NCBI GenBank assembly: GCA_944385035.1 | Contig: CALWVV010000008.1 | Coordinates: 40,453-104,452 of the forward strand | DNA length: 64,000 nucleotides | Reading direction: 5' to 3' | DNA from: an uncultured Oscillospiraceae bacterium | Lineage (GTDB): Bacteria > Bacillota > Clostridia > Oscillospirales > Oscillospiraceae | Shown: positions 30,842 to 39,831 of the stretch, in pieces | How positions within the stretch are numbered: position 1 is the stretch's first letter | Layout: the number at the start of each line of letters is the position of its first letter | Position numbers and translations under genes: made by a program | The notes under the pieces: generated by a model | What the model saw: the letters and a program-made list of their open reading frames with translations, nothing else | What the model was told of the DNA's origin: nothing | Database searches by the model: none

Positions 30842-31745
30842 TGTCGATCTGTTTCAGTACGGCCTGGAACCAGTCGGGCAGGGGACACTCCACCTCCACC
30901 GGCTTGCCGGTGGTGGGGTGGATGAACCGCAGCTTCCGGGCGTGGAGACATTGCCCGGCCAGGCCCGGCCAGGGCTTTTTGCTCCCATAGACCACGTCCC
31001 CCAGGAGGGGGTGGCCGATGGAGGCCATGTGGACGCGGATCTGGTGGGTGCGCCCGGTCTCCAGCCGGCACTGCACATGGGTATAGCCGGGGTAGCGGCC
31101 CAAAACAGTGTAGTGGGTCACCGCCCGCTTACCGTTTTTCCGGTCAATGGCCATCTTCTTCCGGTCCACCGGGTGGCGGCCGATGGGGGCGTCCACGGTG
31201 CCCTCGTCCTCCTTCAGTCCCCCCACCGTCACTGCCTCATAGGTGCGGGCCAGGGAGTGGTCCTGGAGCTGCTCGGCCAGGGCCAGGTGGGCGCGGTCGT
31301 TTTTGGCGGCGATGATAAGCCCCGAGGTGTCCCGGTCGATGCGGTGGACGATCCCCGGCCGCAGCACGCCGTTGACCCCGGACAGGGAGTCGCCGCAGTG
31401 GTAGAGCAGGGCGTTGACCAGGGTGCCGTCCGGATGGCCGGGGGCAGGGTGGACCACCAGGCCTACGGGCTTGTTGACCACGATCACATCAGCATCCTCA
31501 TAGACCACGTCCAGCGGGATGTTTTGGGGGACCACATCCAGGGGCTCAGGGTCAGGGAGGGTGAGCTCCAGCTCCTCATCCAGGCTCAGCCGGTCATTTT
31601 TCCGCAGGGCAGCCCCTTTTCGCTTCACCATTCCCTGCTCCAGCAGCTTCTGGGCAGCGGAGCGGGTCAGGTCGGGGACGCTCCGGGCCAGAAAGGCGTC
31701 CGCCCGTTCCCCCTCCCGGTCAGTGTGCAGGGTGATGGTCGTCAT
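30837..31745 (-). CDS. RluD-family 23S rRNA pseudouridine synthase
   Basis: A 302-residue RluA/RluD-family enzyme converting uridines in rRNA to pseudouridine. An S4 RNA-binding domain (about 14-60) is followed by the catalytic domain with Asp137 in HRIDRDTSGL, and by GRTHQIRVHMASIGHPLLGD. The gene next to lspA is usually annotated ylyB/rluD in Firmicutes. The start at 31745 (GAGAAGGACC before ATG) overlaps the lspA coding end by 26 bases. Confidence 0.93.
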   Translation of the reverse strand: MTTITLHTDREGERADAFLARSVPDLTRSAAQKLLEQGMVKRKGAALRKNDRLSLDEELELTLPDPEPLDVVPQNIPLDVVYEDADVIVVNKPVGLVVHPAPGHPDGTLVNALLYHCGDSLSGVNGVLRPGIVHRIDRDTSGLIIAAKNDRAHLALAEQLQDHSLARTYEAVTVGGLKEDEGTVDAPIGRHPVDRKKMAIDRKNGKRAVTHYTVLGRYPGYTHVQCRLETGRTHQIRVHMASIGHPLLGDVVYGSKKPWPGLAGQCLHARKLRFIHPTTGKPVEVECPLPDWFQAVLKQIDK

Positions 31746-32208
31746 GGTCCTTCTCCCGCGGCTCCAGCTTGTCCATGAAAAAGAGGTAATAGACCGCCGC
31801 GGCGATGCCCCCCACCACCACGCAGATGTCCGCCACATTGAACACGGCAAAGTTCATAAAGAGCACATTGAACATATCCACCACAAAGCCCCGGAACACC
31901 CGGTCGATGAGGTTGCCCACCGCCCCGGCCAGCAGCAGGGCCAGGGTCACTTTTCCCACCGGGTGGCGGAAAAAGTTTTTCCACAGGGCGACAGCCAGTA
32001 CCACAGACATGACCAGGGAAATCAGGGCCAGAATCCAGGTATGTTCCTCAAAGAGGGAAAAGGCCGCCCCGGTATTTTCCACATAGGTCAGCTCCAAGAT
32101 GTGGGGCAGAAAGGGGACATGGGCCCCTGGGGCAATGTTTTCTAGGACCAGGAACTTGACCAGCTGGTCCAGGGCCACCAGGGCCACAGTCAGGATCAGA
32201 TAGGGCAT
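31720..32208 (-). CDS. lspA: Signal peptidase II (lipoprotein signal peptidase)
   Basis: A 162-residue, four-helix membrane aspartyl protease that removes the signal peptide of diacylated prolipoproteins, such as the two encoded at the left end of this window. ENTGAAFS, GNLIDRVFRGFVVDMF (Asp102, Asp111) and FNVADI (Asp127) are the conserved catalytic and structural segments. The ATG at 32208 follows GCGGAGGATG; a longer frame upstream lacks an SD. It lies between dnaC-like and rluD-like genes on the minus strand. Confidence 0.95.
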   Translation of the reverse strand: MPYLILTVALVALDQLVKFLVLENIAPGAHVPFLPHILELTYVENTGAAFSLFEEHTWILALISLVMSVVLAVALWKNFFRHPVGKVTLALLLAGAVGNLIDRVFRGFVVDMFNVLFMNFAVFNVADICVVVGGIAAAVYYLFFMDKLEPREKDHDDHHPAH

Positions 32209-32246
32209 GGAACATCCTCCGCAGTTTTTCTTTTTTCGCAGCCGGA

Positions 32247-33251
32247 TCACAGCCGCTTCTTTTTCAGCATCCGAATGTCGTCCCCGAAGAAGTGGAGCAC
32301 ATGGTACTCCCCCTCGATTCGGGAGGCGATTTGGGGATTGTAGCGCCTGGCGATCTCCTCCAGGGACAGGTTGGTGGAGATCACGGTGTGCCGCTGGGCC
32401 ACCAGGCGGGTATTGATCAGTTCATACAGGGCCGCCTGGGTCAGCTGGGTGGTCAGCTCGCTGCCCAGATCGTCCACAATCAGCAGATCGCAGTTGAGAT
32501 ACCGGCGGGTCTCATCCCGTGCATCTTGGCCGTCGGCGCTGGAGCGCAGGAACTTTTTGGCCTCGAACTGGGCAAAGATATTGCCCGCCGTGTCGTAGAC
32601 CACCGAATATCCATGCTCGGAAACGTCCCGTGCAATGCAGGCTGACAGGAAGGTCTTTCCCAGCCCCGGCGCTCCGGACATCAGCAGATCCTTAAACCGA
32701 AAACTTTCAAACTTCCGGGCATAGTTGAGGCACACATCATAGACCAGCTCCATGTTCTTCCGGGGAGAAGCGCCCTTTCCGGGATAGGGTGTCTCACTGT
32801 AGTAATCCATCCGGAAGGTGTCGAAGGACTGCTCTCCCAGATCCAGCAGCTTGGACAGCTCCTGAATCTGCTCCTGGGCACAGAGCGCACGCAGGCACTG
32901 GCACATTTTGGCCCCCTGCCAGCCGGTATCCCCGCACAGGGGACAGGCGGGCTTGTCATCCAGGGCGTCGCTGGGCAGCCCCAGGGCGCCCAACAGCACA
33001 GCCCGCTCCTGCTGCAGGTCCAGATTATGCTCCCGGATCTCCTGCACCGCCCGGACGGGGTCGCCCCCCTGGCGGAGGGTGGCGGCCACCAGTTGGGCCA
33101 TGGTGGCCTGGAGCTTTCTCTCCAGCTGCCGCAGCTTAGGCTGGCGCTCATAGGCCTGGCTGCGCAGCCGTTCCAGCCGCTCCTGGCGGCTGCGGCGCTC
33201 CGTCTCCAGCCGGTCGGTGGCCCGGCGTAAAATATTGGCGTCATAGGCCAT
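32247..33251 (-). CDS. DnaI/DnaC-type helicase-loader ATPase
   Basis: A 334-residue AAA+ protein predicted to load the replicative helicase. The N-terminal half is a charged helix-rich region with a zinc-ribbon (CPLCGDTGW...CQC); the C-terminal half has Walker A GAPGLGKT (193-200), Walker B LLIVDDLGSE and sensor STNLSLEEI. It starts 4 bases after the DnaD-domain gene, and the two form the usual primosome pair. It probably continues into lspA and rluD in one minus-strand transcript. Confidence 0.92.
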   Translation of the reverse strand: MAYDANILRRATDRLETERRSRQERLERLRSQAYERQPKLRQLERKLQATMAQLVAATLRQGGDPVRAVQEIREHNLDLQQERAVLLGALGLPSDALDDKPACPLCGDTGWQGAKMCQCLRALCAQEQIQELSKLLDLGEQSFDTFRMDYYSETPYPGKGASPRKNMELVYDVCLNYARKFESFRFKDLLMSGAPGLGKTFLSACIARDVSEHGYSVVYDTAGNIFAQFEAKKFLRSSADGQDARDETRRYLNCDLLIVDDLGSELTTQLTQAALYELINTRLVAQRHTVISTNLSLEEIARRYNPQIASRIEGEYHVLHFFGDDIRMLKKKRL

Positions 33252-33255
33252 GGCT

Positions 33256-34203
33256 TCAGCCCTCCTCCCGCTTCATCTCTTCCATCAGGCGGCGCATGCG
33301 TTCCATATCCTCCCGCACCCGCTGGTCCTGGTCCGCCGTAGGCGGACGGTCCACCTGGCCGCCGGCCCGGACGGGTCTGGGGTCCCGGTCGCCGGCCTGG
33401 ATGGCGGCGGCGGTATGCAGCCCCTTCTCGTGCCAGCGGCGCAAAATTCCGTTCATATAGCCCCAGTCCATGGACTGCTTCTTGAGCACAGTCTTCTCAT
33501 AGGCCATGCGGATGGCCTCGTCCTCAAAGCCCATGTCATCCCAGGCAGCAATGTAGGTTTTCTCCCGCTCCACCAGGGGCCGGGGGCTGATATCCAGCAG
33601 GCGGAGCACCTCCGCCTCCCGTCCCCGCAGGCGGGTGAGCTTGGCGATATATTCCTCCGCCCGCTCCATGGTGTCGATCCCCCGCCGGGCCCAGACGAAG
33701 CCCTCCTTGCTGATCTGGGACAGGAAGGGCCGGCGGCCGGGGCCGTACTTGCGCTCCATCTCCTCGATGCACCAGCCCACCAGCATCAAAATCACTTCCG
33801 GGGGCAGAGCCAGGTGGTCATAGAGGGTATAGAGCTTCTTCAAATCCGGAGCGGACAGCTTTTTCCCCAGCCGCCGCTCCACCTCGTCGGCCAGGGCGGA
33901 AAAGAGGGACGCCCGGTCGGCCAGGGCGGCGGCCACCTCCTCGGTGGCGTATTCCGGGGGCGGAAGCTCCTGGGCCGGGGGCTCGGGCGGTGGGAGCTCC
34001 TGGGCGGGGGCCAGCCCTTGGGAGCGCAGGCGCTCCAGCGCGGCCTGGAGCCGGTCCTGGGTCCACTTCAACCCGGACAGGCTGCCGTGGCGCAGCAGAT
34101 GGAGGTACAGAAGGGCGGCATCCCCATCTCCCAGCTTCAAAAGCCGGTCCACCGCCTGGCCAGTCATGGCCAGCACCTCTCCGGGCAGCAGCGTATGTGC
34201 CAT
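33256..34203 (-). CDS. dnaD: DnaD-domain replication initiation protein
   Basis: A 315-residue protein with an N-terminal winged-helix-like region, a Pro/Glu linker holding a near-perfect duplication (AQELPPPEPP, AQELPPPEYA), and one or two DnaB_2/DnaD C-terminal domains (LYTLYDHLALPPEVILMLVGWC and WGYMNGILRRWHEKGLHT with the YxxxIxxxW-type motif). DnaD-type proteins remodel origin DNA and recruit the helicase loader encoded next. The ATG follows AGAGGAGGGGG. Confidence 0.88.
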   Translation of the reverse strand: MAHTLLPGEVLAMTGQAVDRLLKLGDGDAALLYLHLLRHGSLSGLKWTQDRLQAALERLRSQGLAPAQELPPPEPPAQELPPPEYATEEVAAALADRASLFSALADEVERRLGKKLSAPDLKKLYTLYDHLALPPEVILMLVGWCIEEMERKYGPGRRPFLSQISKEGFVWARRGIDTMERAEEYIAKLTRLRGREAEVLRLLDISPRPLVEREKTYIAAWDDMGFEDEAIRMAYEKTVLKKQSMDWGYMNGILRRWHEKGLHTAAAIQAGDRDPRPVRAGGQVDRPPTADQDQRVREDMERMRRLMEEMKREEG

Positions 34204-34258
34204 GGGGACCCCCTCCTCTCCTGTGTTTTACCGCATGGTCTGCTTTGGCTGTTGTTCC

Positions 34259-34287
34259 ATTTTACCGCAAAATTTTCCCGGCGTAAA
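34259..34287 (-). promoter_or_regulatory. Promoter of the dnaD-dnaC-lspA-rluD group
   Basis: On the minus strand TTTACG (34287-34282) and TAAAAT (34264-34259) have a 17-bp spacer, about 56 bp before the dnaD start. Confidence 0.6.
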
Positions 34288-34379
34288 CAGCAAAATTCCT
34301 TCCCGCCCATCCTTGGCGCGGCGTCTGAAATTTTCGGCGGATTTTTGAAAAGAAAGAGCAAAATTCATGAAATATCTAT

Positions 34380-34408
34380 TTTTCAAATGTGGGGGGCTGT
34401 GTTATAAT
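34380..34408 (+). promoter_or_regulatory. Promoter of zapA
   Basis: TTTTCA (34380-34385) and a perfect TATAAT (34403-34408) are 17 bp apart. The leader to the ATG at 34474 is about 60 bases. Confidence 0.65.
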
Positions 34409-34473
34409 GGTTCCAACTAGAATGAAGCTGGGGGCATGGGCCCAGAGAGATAACCAGTTTGGGAGGAATCGTG

Positions 34474-34785
34474 ATGAGGAACAAAGTAGTGGTCACCATC
34501 GCCGGACGGGAATATACCATGGTTGCCGTGGAGGACGAGACCTACGTCCGCAAGTGTGCCGACCTTGTGGATCAGCAGCTCAAGCAGATTTCATCGGGCA
34601 GCCTGTCCCAGGCGGACGCCGCGGTGCTGGCCGCCATGAACATTGCCGACCAGTTTTTGAAAGAGCAGCAGGCCAGCGACGACCTGCGCCGCCAGGTGAA
34701 GGAAAACCTGGAGGATGCCAACCGGCTGAAGCTGGAGCTGTCGGAAGCCAAGCGGGAAATCTTCAAGCTGAGCACCCGCAAATAA
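34474..34785 (+). CDS. zapA: Cell division protein ZapA
   Basis: A 103-residue ZapA, which cross-links FtsZ filaments at the division site. The N-terminal beta-hairpin domain (VVVTIAGREYTMVAVEDETYVRKCADLVDQQL) leads to a coiled coil (residues about 60-100) used for dimerisation. ATG at 34474 is preferred over the GTG at 34471 because GGAGG then sits 7 bases away. The neighbouring U32 gene follows zapA in many Clostridia. Confidence 0.92.
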   Translation: MRNKVVVTIAGREYTMVAVEDETYVRKCADLVDQQLKQISSGSLSQADAAVLAAMNIADQFLKEQQASDDLRRQVKENLEDANRLKLELSEAKREIFKLSTRK

Positions 34786-34793
34786 TTTCCAAC

Positions 34794-34819
34794 ACAGGTC
34801 GCCCCTCCGGGCGACCTGT
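34794..34819 (+). terminator. Hairpin after zapA
   Basis: An 11-bp perfect stem ACAGGTCGCCC/GGGCGACCTGT with the tetraloop CTCC lies between zapA and the U32 gene. It lacks a T tract, so it may stabilise or only partly terminate the transcript. Confidence 0.5.
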
Positions 34820-34848
34820 TCACCGTACTTGCCAAAGGAGGCGCTCAC

Positions 34849-36933
34849 ATGCTGGAACTGCTCTCCCCCGCCGGCTCCATGGAGGCGGTGACCGCCGCCG
34901 TTCAAAACGGGGCGGACGCCGTCTATCTGGGATATGGGGATTTCAACGCCCGCCGCAACGCCAAGAATTTCACCTGGGAAGAGGCTGCGGCGGCCGTTTC
35001 TTACTGCCATCTTCGGGGCTGCAAGGTCCATCTTACCCTCAACACCCTGCTTACCGACCGGGAGCTGCCCGGCGCGGCGGCGGTGGCCGCCCACGCCAGC
35101 GACATTGGGGTGGACGCGGTCATCGTCCAGGACTTGGGCGTGGCCCGGATGCTCCGCCAAACGGTGCCCGACCTGTCCATCCACGGCTCCACCCAGATGA
35201 CCATCCACTCTCTGGACGGGGTCAAGGCCTGCGCCGACCTGGGAATGACCCGTGTGGTGCTGGGCCGGGAGCTGAGCCGGGACCAGATCGCCTACATCTG
35301 CCAGCACGCTCCCATTGAGATCGAGGTCTTTGGCCACGGGGCCCTGTGCATGTGCTGGTCAGGCCAGTGCTTTTTCTCCTCCGTCATTGGAGGCCGCAGC
35401 GGCAACCGGGGGCTGTGCGCCCAGCCCTGCCGGCTGAAATATGGCTGGGGCGGCCAGGCCAACGAATATCCCCTGTCCCTGAAGGACCTGTCCATGGCGG
35501 GCCACCTGAAGGAGCTGTCGGAGATGGGGGTGGCCTGTCTGAAGCTGGAGGGGCGGATGAAGCGGCCGGAATATGTGGCCATCGTCACCGGCATCTACGC
35601 CCGCGCCATCAAGGAGGGCCGGGAGCCTACCGCCCAGGAGATCGAAATTCTGGCCCAGGCCTTTTCCCGCCAGGGCTTTACCGACGGATACTACATGGGC
35701 CGCACCGGCCCGGACATGTTCGGAACCCGCCAGGAGGAGAAGGAGCCTCGGGAGCTCTTTGCCCAGGCCCGCTCCACCTATGAAAACGGAGAAAACCGCA
35801 AGGAGCCGGTACGCCTCTATGCTCTCATCGAGGAGGGAGAGGCCGCCCAAGTGGCCGCCGAGGACCATCAGGGTCACGTGGCACGGGTGGAGGGCCCCAT
35901 CCCGGAGGCCGCCCGGAATGTCCCCCTCACACGGGAAAAGGTGGAGGGGCAGCTCCAGCGCACCGGCGGCACCCCCTATGCCTGCGAAAAGGCCACCGCC
36001 AAGGTGGGGGAGGGGTTGTCTCTGCCCCTGTCCGCCCTGAACGATCTGCGCCGGCGCTGCCTGGAGGAGCTGTCCGCCCAGCGTCAGGCCCTGCCCCAGC
36101 GGCGCAAGGAACCCTTCCGCCCCGGGGTCCGGTACGAAAATCCCAAACAGCCCCCGGTCTTCACCGTCTCCCTGCGCACGGCGGAGCAGTTCAGCGACGA
36201 GCTTTTGCAGCTGGGCCCCGCCCTTGTCTACCTCCCCGCCGATGTGGCCGCCGCCAATCCCGACCTGGTCCGCCGCTGTCAGCAGGCGAAGGTCCCCCTG
36301 GCGGTCATTATGCCCCGGATCTGCACCGACAAAGAGCTGCCCCAGCTGGAGCAGGACCTGGTCGCCCTGCGCAGCCTGGGGGTCACCCAAGCCCTGGCGG
36401 GCAACCTGGGCTCCATCCGCCGGGCATCCCAGCTGGGCTTCCAGGTCCGGGGAGACTTTGGCCTGGGGGCCTATAACAGCCAGACCATGAAGGAGCTCAA
36501 ACGCCTGGGGCTCATCTCCGCCACCGCCTCCTTCGAGCTGAAGCTGGCCCAGATCCGGGACCTGTCCAAAACCATTCCCACAGAGTTTGTGGCCTATGGC
36601 CGCCTGCCTCTGATGATTATGGAAAACTGCATCATTCACAACCACTCCGGCCAGCACACCTGCAACAATGTAAACCTGCTCACCGACCGGAAGGGGGAGC
36701 GCTTCCCCGTGGTCAAGGCCTGGGGCTGCCGCAATGAGATCTATAATTCCAAAAAAGTCTTTTTGGCGGATAAATTTGCCGACTGGCAGCGGCTGGGGCT
36801 GTGGGCTGCCCGGCTGATGTTCACCACTGAAAACGCCGCCGAGTGCGTCCAGGTCCTGGAGCGCTACCTCTCCCAGGGCCGCTATCAGCCCAATGACTAC
36901 ACCCGCGGGCTCTACTACCGGGACGTAGAGTAA
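34849..36933 (+). CDS. U32 family protein with C-terminal extension (RlhA-like)
   Basis: A 694-residue member of the U32 family. The N-terminal TIM-barrel half begins LELLSPAGSMEAVTAAVQNGADAVYLG and has the cysteines C167, C169, C174 and the CAQPC motif, which ligate an iron-sulfur cluster in RlhA/TrhP/UbiU-type proteins. The long C-terminal half resembles DUF3656 and holds a second cysteine-bearing segment (ENCIIHNHSGQHTCNN). RlhA hydroxylates C2501 of 23S rRNA; that function is the best guess here, though the family was named for collagenase activity. It is followed 23 bases later by the LuxE-like gene. Confidence 0.88.
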   Translation: MLELLSPAGSMEAVTAAVQNGADAVYLGYGDFNARRNAKNFTWEEAAAAVSYCHLRGCKVHLTLNTLLTDRELPGAAAVAAHASDIGVDAVIVQDLGVARMLRQTVPDLSIHGSTQMTIHSLDGVKACADLGMTRVVLGRELSRDQIAYICQHAPIEIEVFGHGALCMCWSGQCFFSSVIGGRSGNRGLCAQPCRLKYGWGGQANEYPLSLKDLSMAGHLKELSEMGVACLKLEGRMKRPEYVAIVTGIYARAIKEGREPTAQEIEILAQAFSRQGFTDGYYMGRTGPDMFGTRQEEKEPRELFAQARSTYENGENRKEPVRLYALIEEGEAAQVAAEDHQGHVARVEGPIPEAARNVPLTREKVEGQLQRTGGTPYACEKATAKVGEGLSLPLSALNDLRRRCLEELSAQRQALPQRRKEPFRPGVRYENPKQPPVFTVSLRTAEQFSDELLQLGPALVYLPADVAAANPDLVRRCQQAKVPLAVIMPRICTDKELPQLEQDLVALRSLGVTQALAGNLGSIRRASQLGFQVRGDFGLGAYNSQTMKELKRLGLISATASFELKLAQIRDLSKTIPTEFVAYGRLPLMIMENCIIHNHSGQHTCNNVNLLTDRKGERFPVVKAWGCRNEIYNSKKVFLADKFADWQRLGLWAARLMFTTENAAECVQVLERYLSQGRYQPNDYTRGLYYRDVE

Positions 36934-36956
36934 CCTTTGGAAAGGGGGAAGCTCTT

Positions 36957-38081
36957 ATGCTGGAACGGCAGAGGCTCTTCTGGTCCGCCCATCCCTATGA
37001 CCTGGAGGGCACCCAGGAGAAATTTCTCCGGGCGGTGCGGGCAAACTGCGCCTTTCACCTAAAGCGCTGTCCCGAATACCGCTCCATTGCCCAGGCCCTT
37101 CCGTTTTCCCCCGACCAGCTTCAGACCATAGAGGACCTGGCCAAGATTCCCGTCCTGCCCACCCTCTTTTATAAGCGCCACGCTATCTTCTCCATGTCCC
37201 GCAGCCGCCTGGCCATGTATGTGACCTCCTCGGGCACCAGCGGGAAATTTAGTCAGATCGGCTTTGACTGGGGCTGTGTCTTTGCCGAGGCCCCCATGGT
37301 GCTCCGCCTGGGCTGGAAGCACGGCCTTATCTCCCCAATGCCCGCCCACTGTGTGATTTTGGGCTATAAGCCCCACAAATCCAACCGCACCGGGGTCACC
37401 CGCACCATGTACGGCCTGACCTATTTTTCTCCCCCCATCAGCCGGACCTATGCCCTTCAGTATGTGGACGGAGGCTATGTCCCCGACCTGGATGGGGTGG
37501 CCCAGGCCCTGGAAAAGCTGGGGCGCTCCCACTTTCCCACAAGGATCGTGGGCTTTCCCTCCTACCTGTGGTTCGGTCTTAAGCGGATGGAGGAGCTGGG
37601 CCTTCGTGTGAAGCTTCCCCAGGGCTCCAAAATCCTGCTGGCGGGGGGCTGGAAGCAGCACTACTCCCAGCAGGTGGAAAAATCCGTGCTCTACGACCTG
37701 GCCGGGCGGGTGCTGGGCATCCCGGAGGAGGCCATCCACGAATCCTTCGGCGCGGTGGAGCACCCCATTTTTTATAACGCCTGTAAGCACCACCACTTCC
37801 ACATCCCCATCTATTCCCGTGTGATCATCCGGGATGTGAACACCCTGGAGCCCCTGCCCATGGGGCGCATCGGGCTGGTGAATCTCATCACGCCCCTGAT
37901 GAACGCCACCCCCACCACCAGCGTCATGACCGATGATCTGGGCTATCTCACGCCTGGGGAGGCGTGCGGCTGCGGCATCTCATCCCCCTATCTGACCCTG
38001 TTGGGCCGGGTGGGGCTCAGCGACATCCAGACCTGCGCCGCCGGGGCCGCCCAGATTTTGGGAAAGGGGGAAGGGTTTTGA
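36957..38081 (+). CDS. LuxE-type acyl-protein synthetase
   Basis: A 374-residue member of the acyl-protein synthetase (LuxE) family of the ANL adenylating superfamily. It begins with the family's helical region, has the phosphate-binding loop YVTSSGTSGKFSQI (about 86-99), and ESFGAVEHPIFYNACKHHHFHIP and MTDDLGYLTPGEACGCG near the C-terminus; LuxE itself carries its acyl group on a Cys near the C-terminus, and Cys362 region (IQTCAAG) is a candidate. In luminous bacteria LuxE activates fatty acids for reduction by LuxC. The LuxC-type gene follows with a 4-base overlap, so the two act together. Confidence 0.87.
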   Translation: MLERQRLFWSAHPYDLEGTQEKFLRAVRANCAFHLKRCPEYRSIAQALPFSPDQLQTIEDLAKIPVLPTLFYKRHAIFSMSRSRLAMYVTSSGTSGKFSQIGFDWGCVFAEAPMVLRLGWKHGLISPMPAHCVILGYKPHKSNRTGVTRTMYGLTYFSPPISRTYALQYVDGGYVPDLDGVAQALEKLGRSHFPTRIVGFPSYLWFGLKRMEELGLRVKLPQGSKILLAGGWKQHYSQQVEKSVLYDLAGRVLGIPEEAIHESFGAVEHPIFYNACKHHHFHIPIYSRVIIRDVNTLEPLPMGRIGLVNLITPLMNATPTTSVMTDDLGYLTPGEACGCGISSPYLTLLGRVGLSDIQTCAAGAAQILGKGEGF

Positions 38082-39343
38082 TCTTTGCAAAGGGAACCAT
38101 CCTCCCGCCGGAGCAGCTGCCCCAGGTGCTGGAGCGGCTGCCGGAGGACCTGATTGCCGTTCGTTCTCAGCCTCCGCTGACCTCCAAAGTAGTCATCGAT
38201 GCCTGTCAGCGGCTTTTGGAACGGCTGGACCGGGGGGAGCTGGATGGGCTCATCGCCCAGTACGCCACCCCCCAGCTGCTCTCCGCCCTGGAGCAATACC
38301 GCTACCTGCTTCGTCCGGAGAGCCTGGAATATAAGCTCTCTGTGGAGACGGGCGGGCTTCTCTCGGTCGAAGACCGGCCCTTTGGCCGTACAGCAGCTGT
38401 CCCTCTGGGCACGCTGCTCCACATCACTGCCGGAAATCTGGACGGCCTGCCCGCCTTCAGTGTGGTAGAGGGCCTGCTCACCGGCAACGTCAATTTGCTA
38501 AAACTTCCCTCGGGGGATTCGGGGCTGTCCCTGGCCCTTTTGAAGCTGCTCACCGATACCGAGCCTAAGCTTGCCCCCTATGTGTATGTCTTTTCCATCC
38601 CCTCCAGCGACCGATCTTCCCTCCAGGCCCTGGCTAACCTGTCGGACGGCATCGTGACCTGGGGCGGGGATGAAGCCATCCGGGCCATGCGCGCCATGGC
38701 CCCTGCCGGGTGCAAGCTCATGGAGTGGGGCCACCGGCTGAGCTTTGCCTACCTGTCCGGCGAGGGCAGGGGAGAGGAGCTGGAGGCGCTGGCCGGGCAC
38801 ATCATTCAAACCGGAGGACTGCTGTGCTCCTCCTGCCAGGTCATCTATCTGGACACCGCCGACCTGGACCGGGCCCGGCACTTCTGTCAGAGCTTTCTCC
38901 CCATTCTGGAACGGGCCGCGGCCCAGGGACACCAGACCCCCGGCCAGGCGGCCATGGCCACCCTTCACGGCTACGAGCACCGGCTGGAGCTGGCGGTGGA
39001 GGGAAGCTCTGCCGAAGTATTTCAGGGGAGGGGCTGCTCGGTCACCCTGTGCCCCGACCGGGCGCTGGAGCTGTCTCCCCTCCACGGCAATGTACTGGTG
39101 AAGTGCCTACCCCGGAATGAGCTTGCTGCCGCCCTGTTTTCCCAGCGGGGACGGCTTCAGACGGTGGGACTGCTCTGTCCGCCCCAGGAGCGCAGGGAGC
39201 TTTGCCAGCGGCTCTCCCGTGCGGGAGTGACCCGCATCACCACCGCCGCTCATATGTCCGAACCTTTCCTGGGGGAGTGCCACGACGGAGAATATCCCCT
39301 GCGGCGCTACCTGCGCCTGGTGGACGTGGAGGCCCCGTTATAA
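38078..39343 (+). CDS. LuxC-type acyl-CoA/acyl-protein reductase
   Basis: A 421-residue member of the LuxC fatty acyl reductase family (aldehyde dehydrogenase fold), predicted to reduce an activated acyl group to an aldehyde with NADPH. GTLLHITAGNLDGLPAFSVVEGLLTGNVNLLKLPSGDS is the family's cofactor-binding signature, and GGLLCSSCQVIYLD contains candidate nucleophiles Cys250 and Cys253. The TTG start overlaps the stop of the LuxE-type gene (TTGA), with AAAGGGGGAAGG upstream. No luxD, luxA or luxB is in the window. Confidence 0.87.
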   Translation: MIFAKGTILPPEQLPQVLERLPEDLIAVRSQPPLTSKVVIDACQRLLERLDRGELDGLIAQYATPQLLSALEQYRYLLRPESLEYKLSVETGGLLSVEDRPFGRTAAVPLGTLLHITAGNLDGLPAFSVVEGLLTGNVNLLKLPSGDSGLSLALLKLLTDTEPKLAPYVYVFSIPSSDRSSLQALANLSDGIVTWGGDEAIRAMRAMAPAGCKLMEWGHRLSFAYLSGEGRGEELEALAGHIIQTGGLLCSSCQVIYLDTADLDRARHFCQSFLPILERAAAQGHQTPGQAAMATLHGYEHRLELAVEGSSAEVFQGRGCSVTLCPDRALELSPLHGNVLVKCLPRNELAAALFSQRGRLQTVGLLCPPQERRELCQRLSRAGVTRITTAAHMSEPFLGECHDGEYPLRRYLRLVDVEAPL

Positions 39344-39367
39344 AAATTTAAGTTGGAGTTTATGATT

Positions 39368-39817
39368 ATGGAGTTGAAAATCAAAGCCCTTTCCCCTAAA
39401 ATTGGGAACGAAATCCCCCTGCCCTACTACGCCACGCCGGGCGCGGCGGCCATGGACCTGCACGCCTGCATGGACGAGGCGGTGACCATCCCCGCCGGAG
39501 AGCGCCGGATCATCCCCACCGGGCTTGCCATTGCCCTGCCCTCGGCGGAATATGTAGCCCTGATCTTCGCCCGCAGCGGTCTGGGCATTAAGCACGGCAT
39601 CGCCCCGGCCAACTGCGTGGGCGTCATTGACAGCGACTACCGGGGGGAAATCATGGTGGGATTGCAGAACTCGGGGAAGGATGACTTTACCATAAAGCCC
39701 GGAGACCGCATCGCCCAGATGATGATCACCCCCGTGGTCCAGGCCCAGATCCAGATGGCCGACGACCTGGACGAGACCCAGCGGGGGGCCGGGGGCTTCG
39801 GTTCCACTGGCAAATAA
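39368..39817 (+). CDS. dut: dUTP diphosphatase
   Basis: A 149-residue trimeric dUTPase that hydrolyses dUTP to dUMP and keeps uracil out of DNA. All five motifs are present: GAAAMDLHA, ARSGLGIKHG, GVIDSDYRGE, GDRIAQMMI and RGAGGFGSTG. MELKIKAL is the usual N-terminus, so the ATG at 39368 (GGAG nine bases upstream) is chosen over 39362 and the TTG at 39353. Confidence 0.96.
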   Translation: MELKIKALSPKIGNEIPLPYYATPGAAAMDLHACMDEAVTIPAGERRIIPTGLAIALPSAEYVALIFARSGLGIKHGIAPANCVGVIDSDYRGEIMVGLQNSGKDDFTIKPGDRIAQMMITPVVQAQIQMADDLDETQRGAGGFGSTGK

Positions 39818-39831
39818 AGGAGTAATGCACC

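Noticed and set aside
33960-34020. Pro/Glu repeat (AQELPPPE twice) as a possible tandem repeat element
   Set aside because: It is an in-frame linker duplication inside the DnaD-domain protein, not a DNA-level repeat family.
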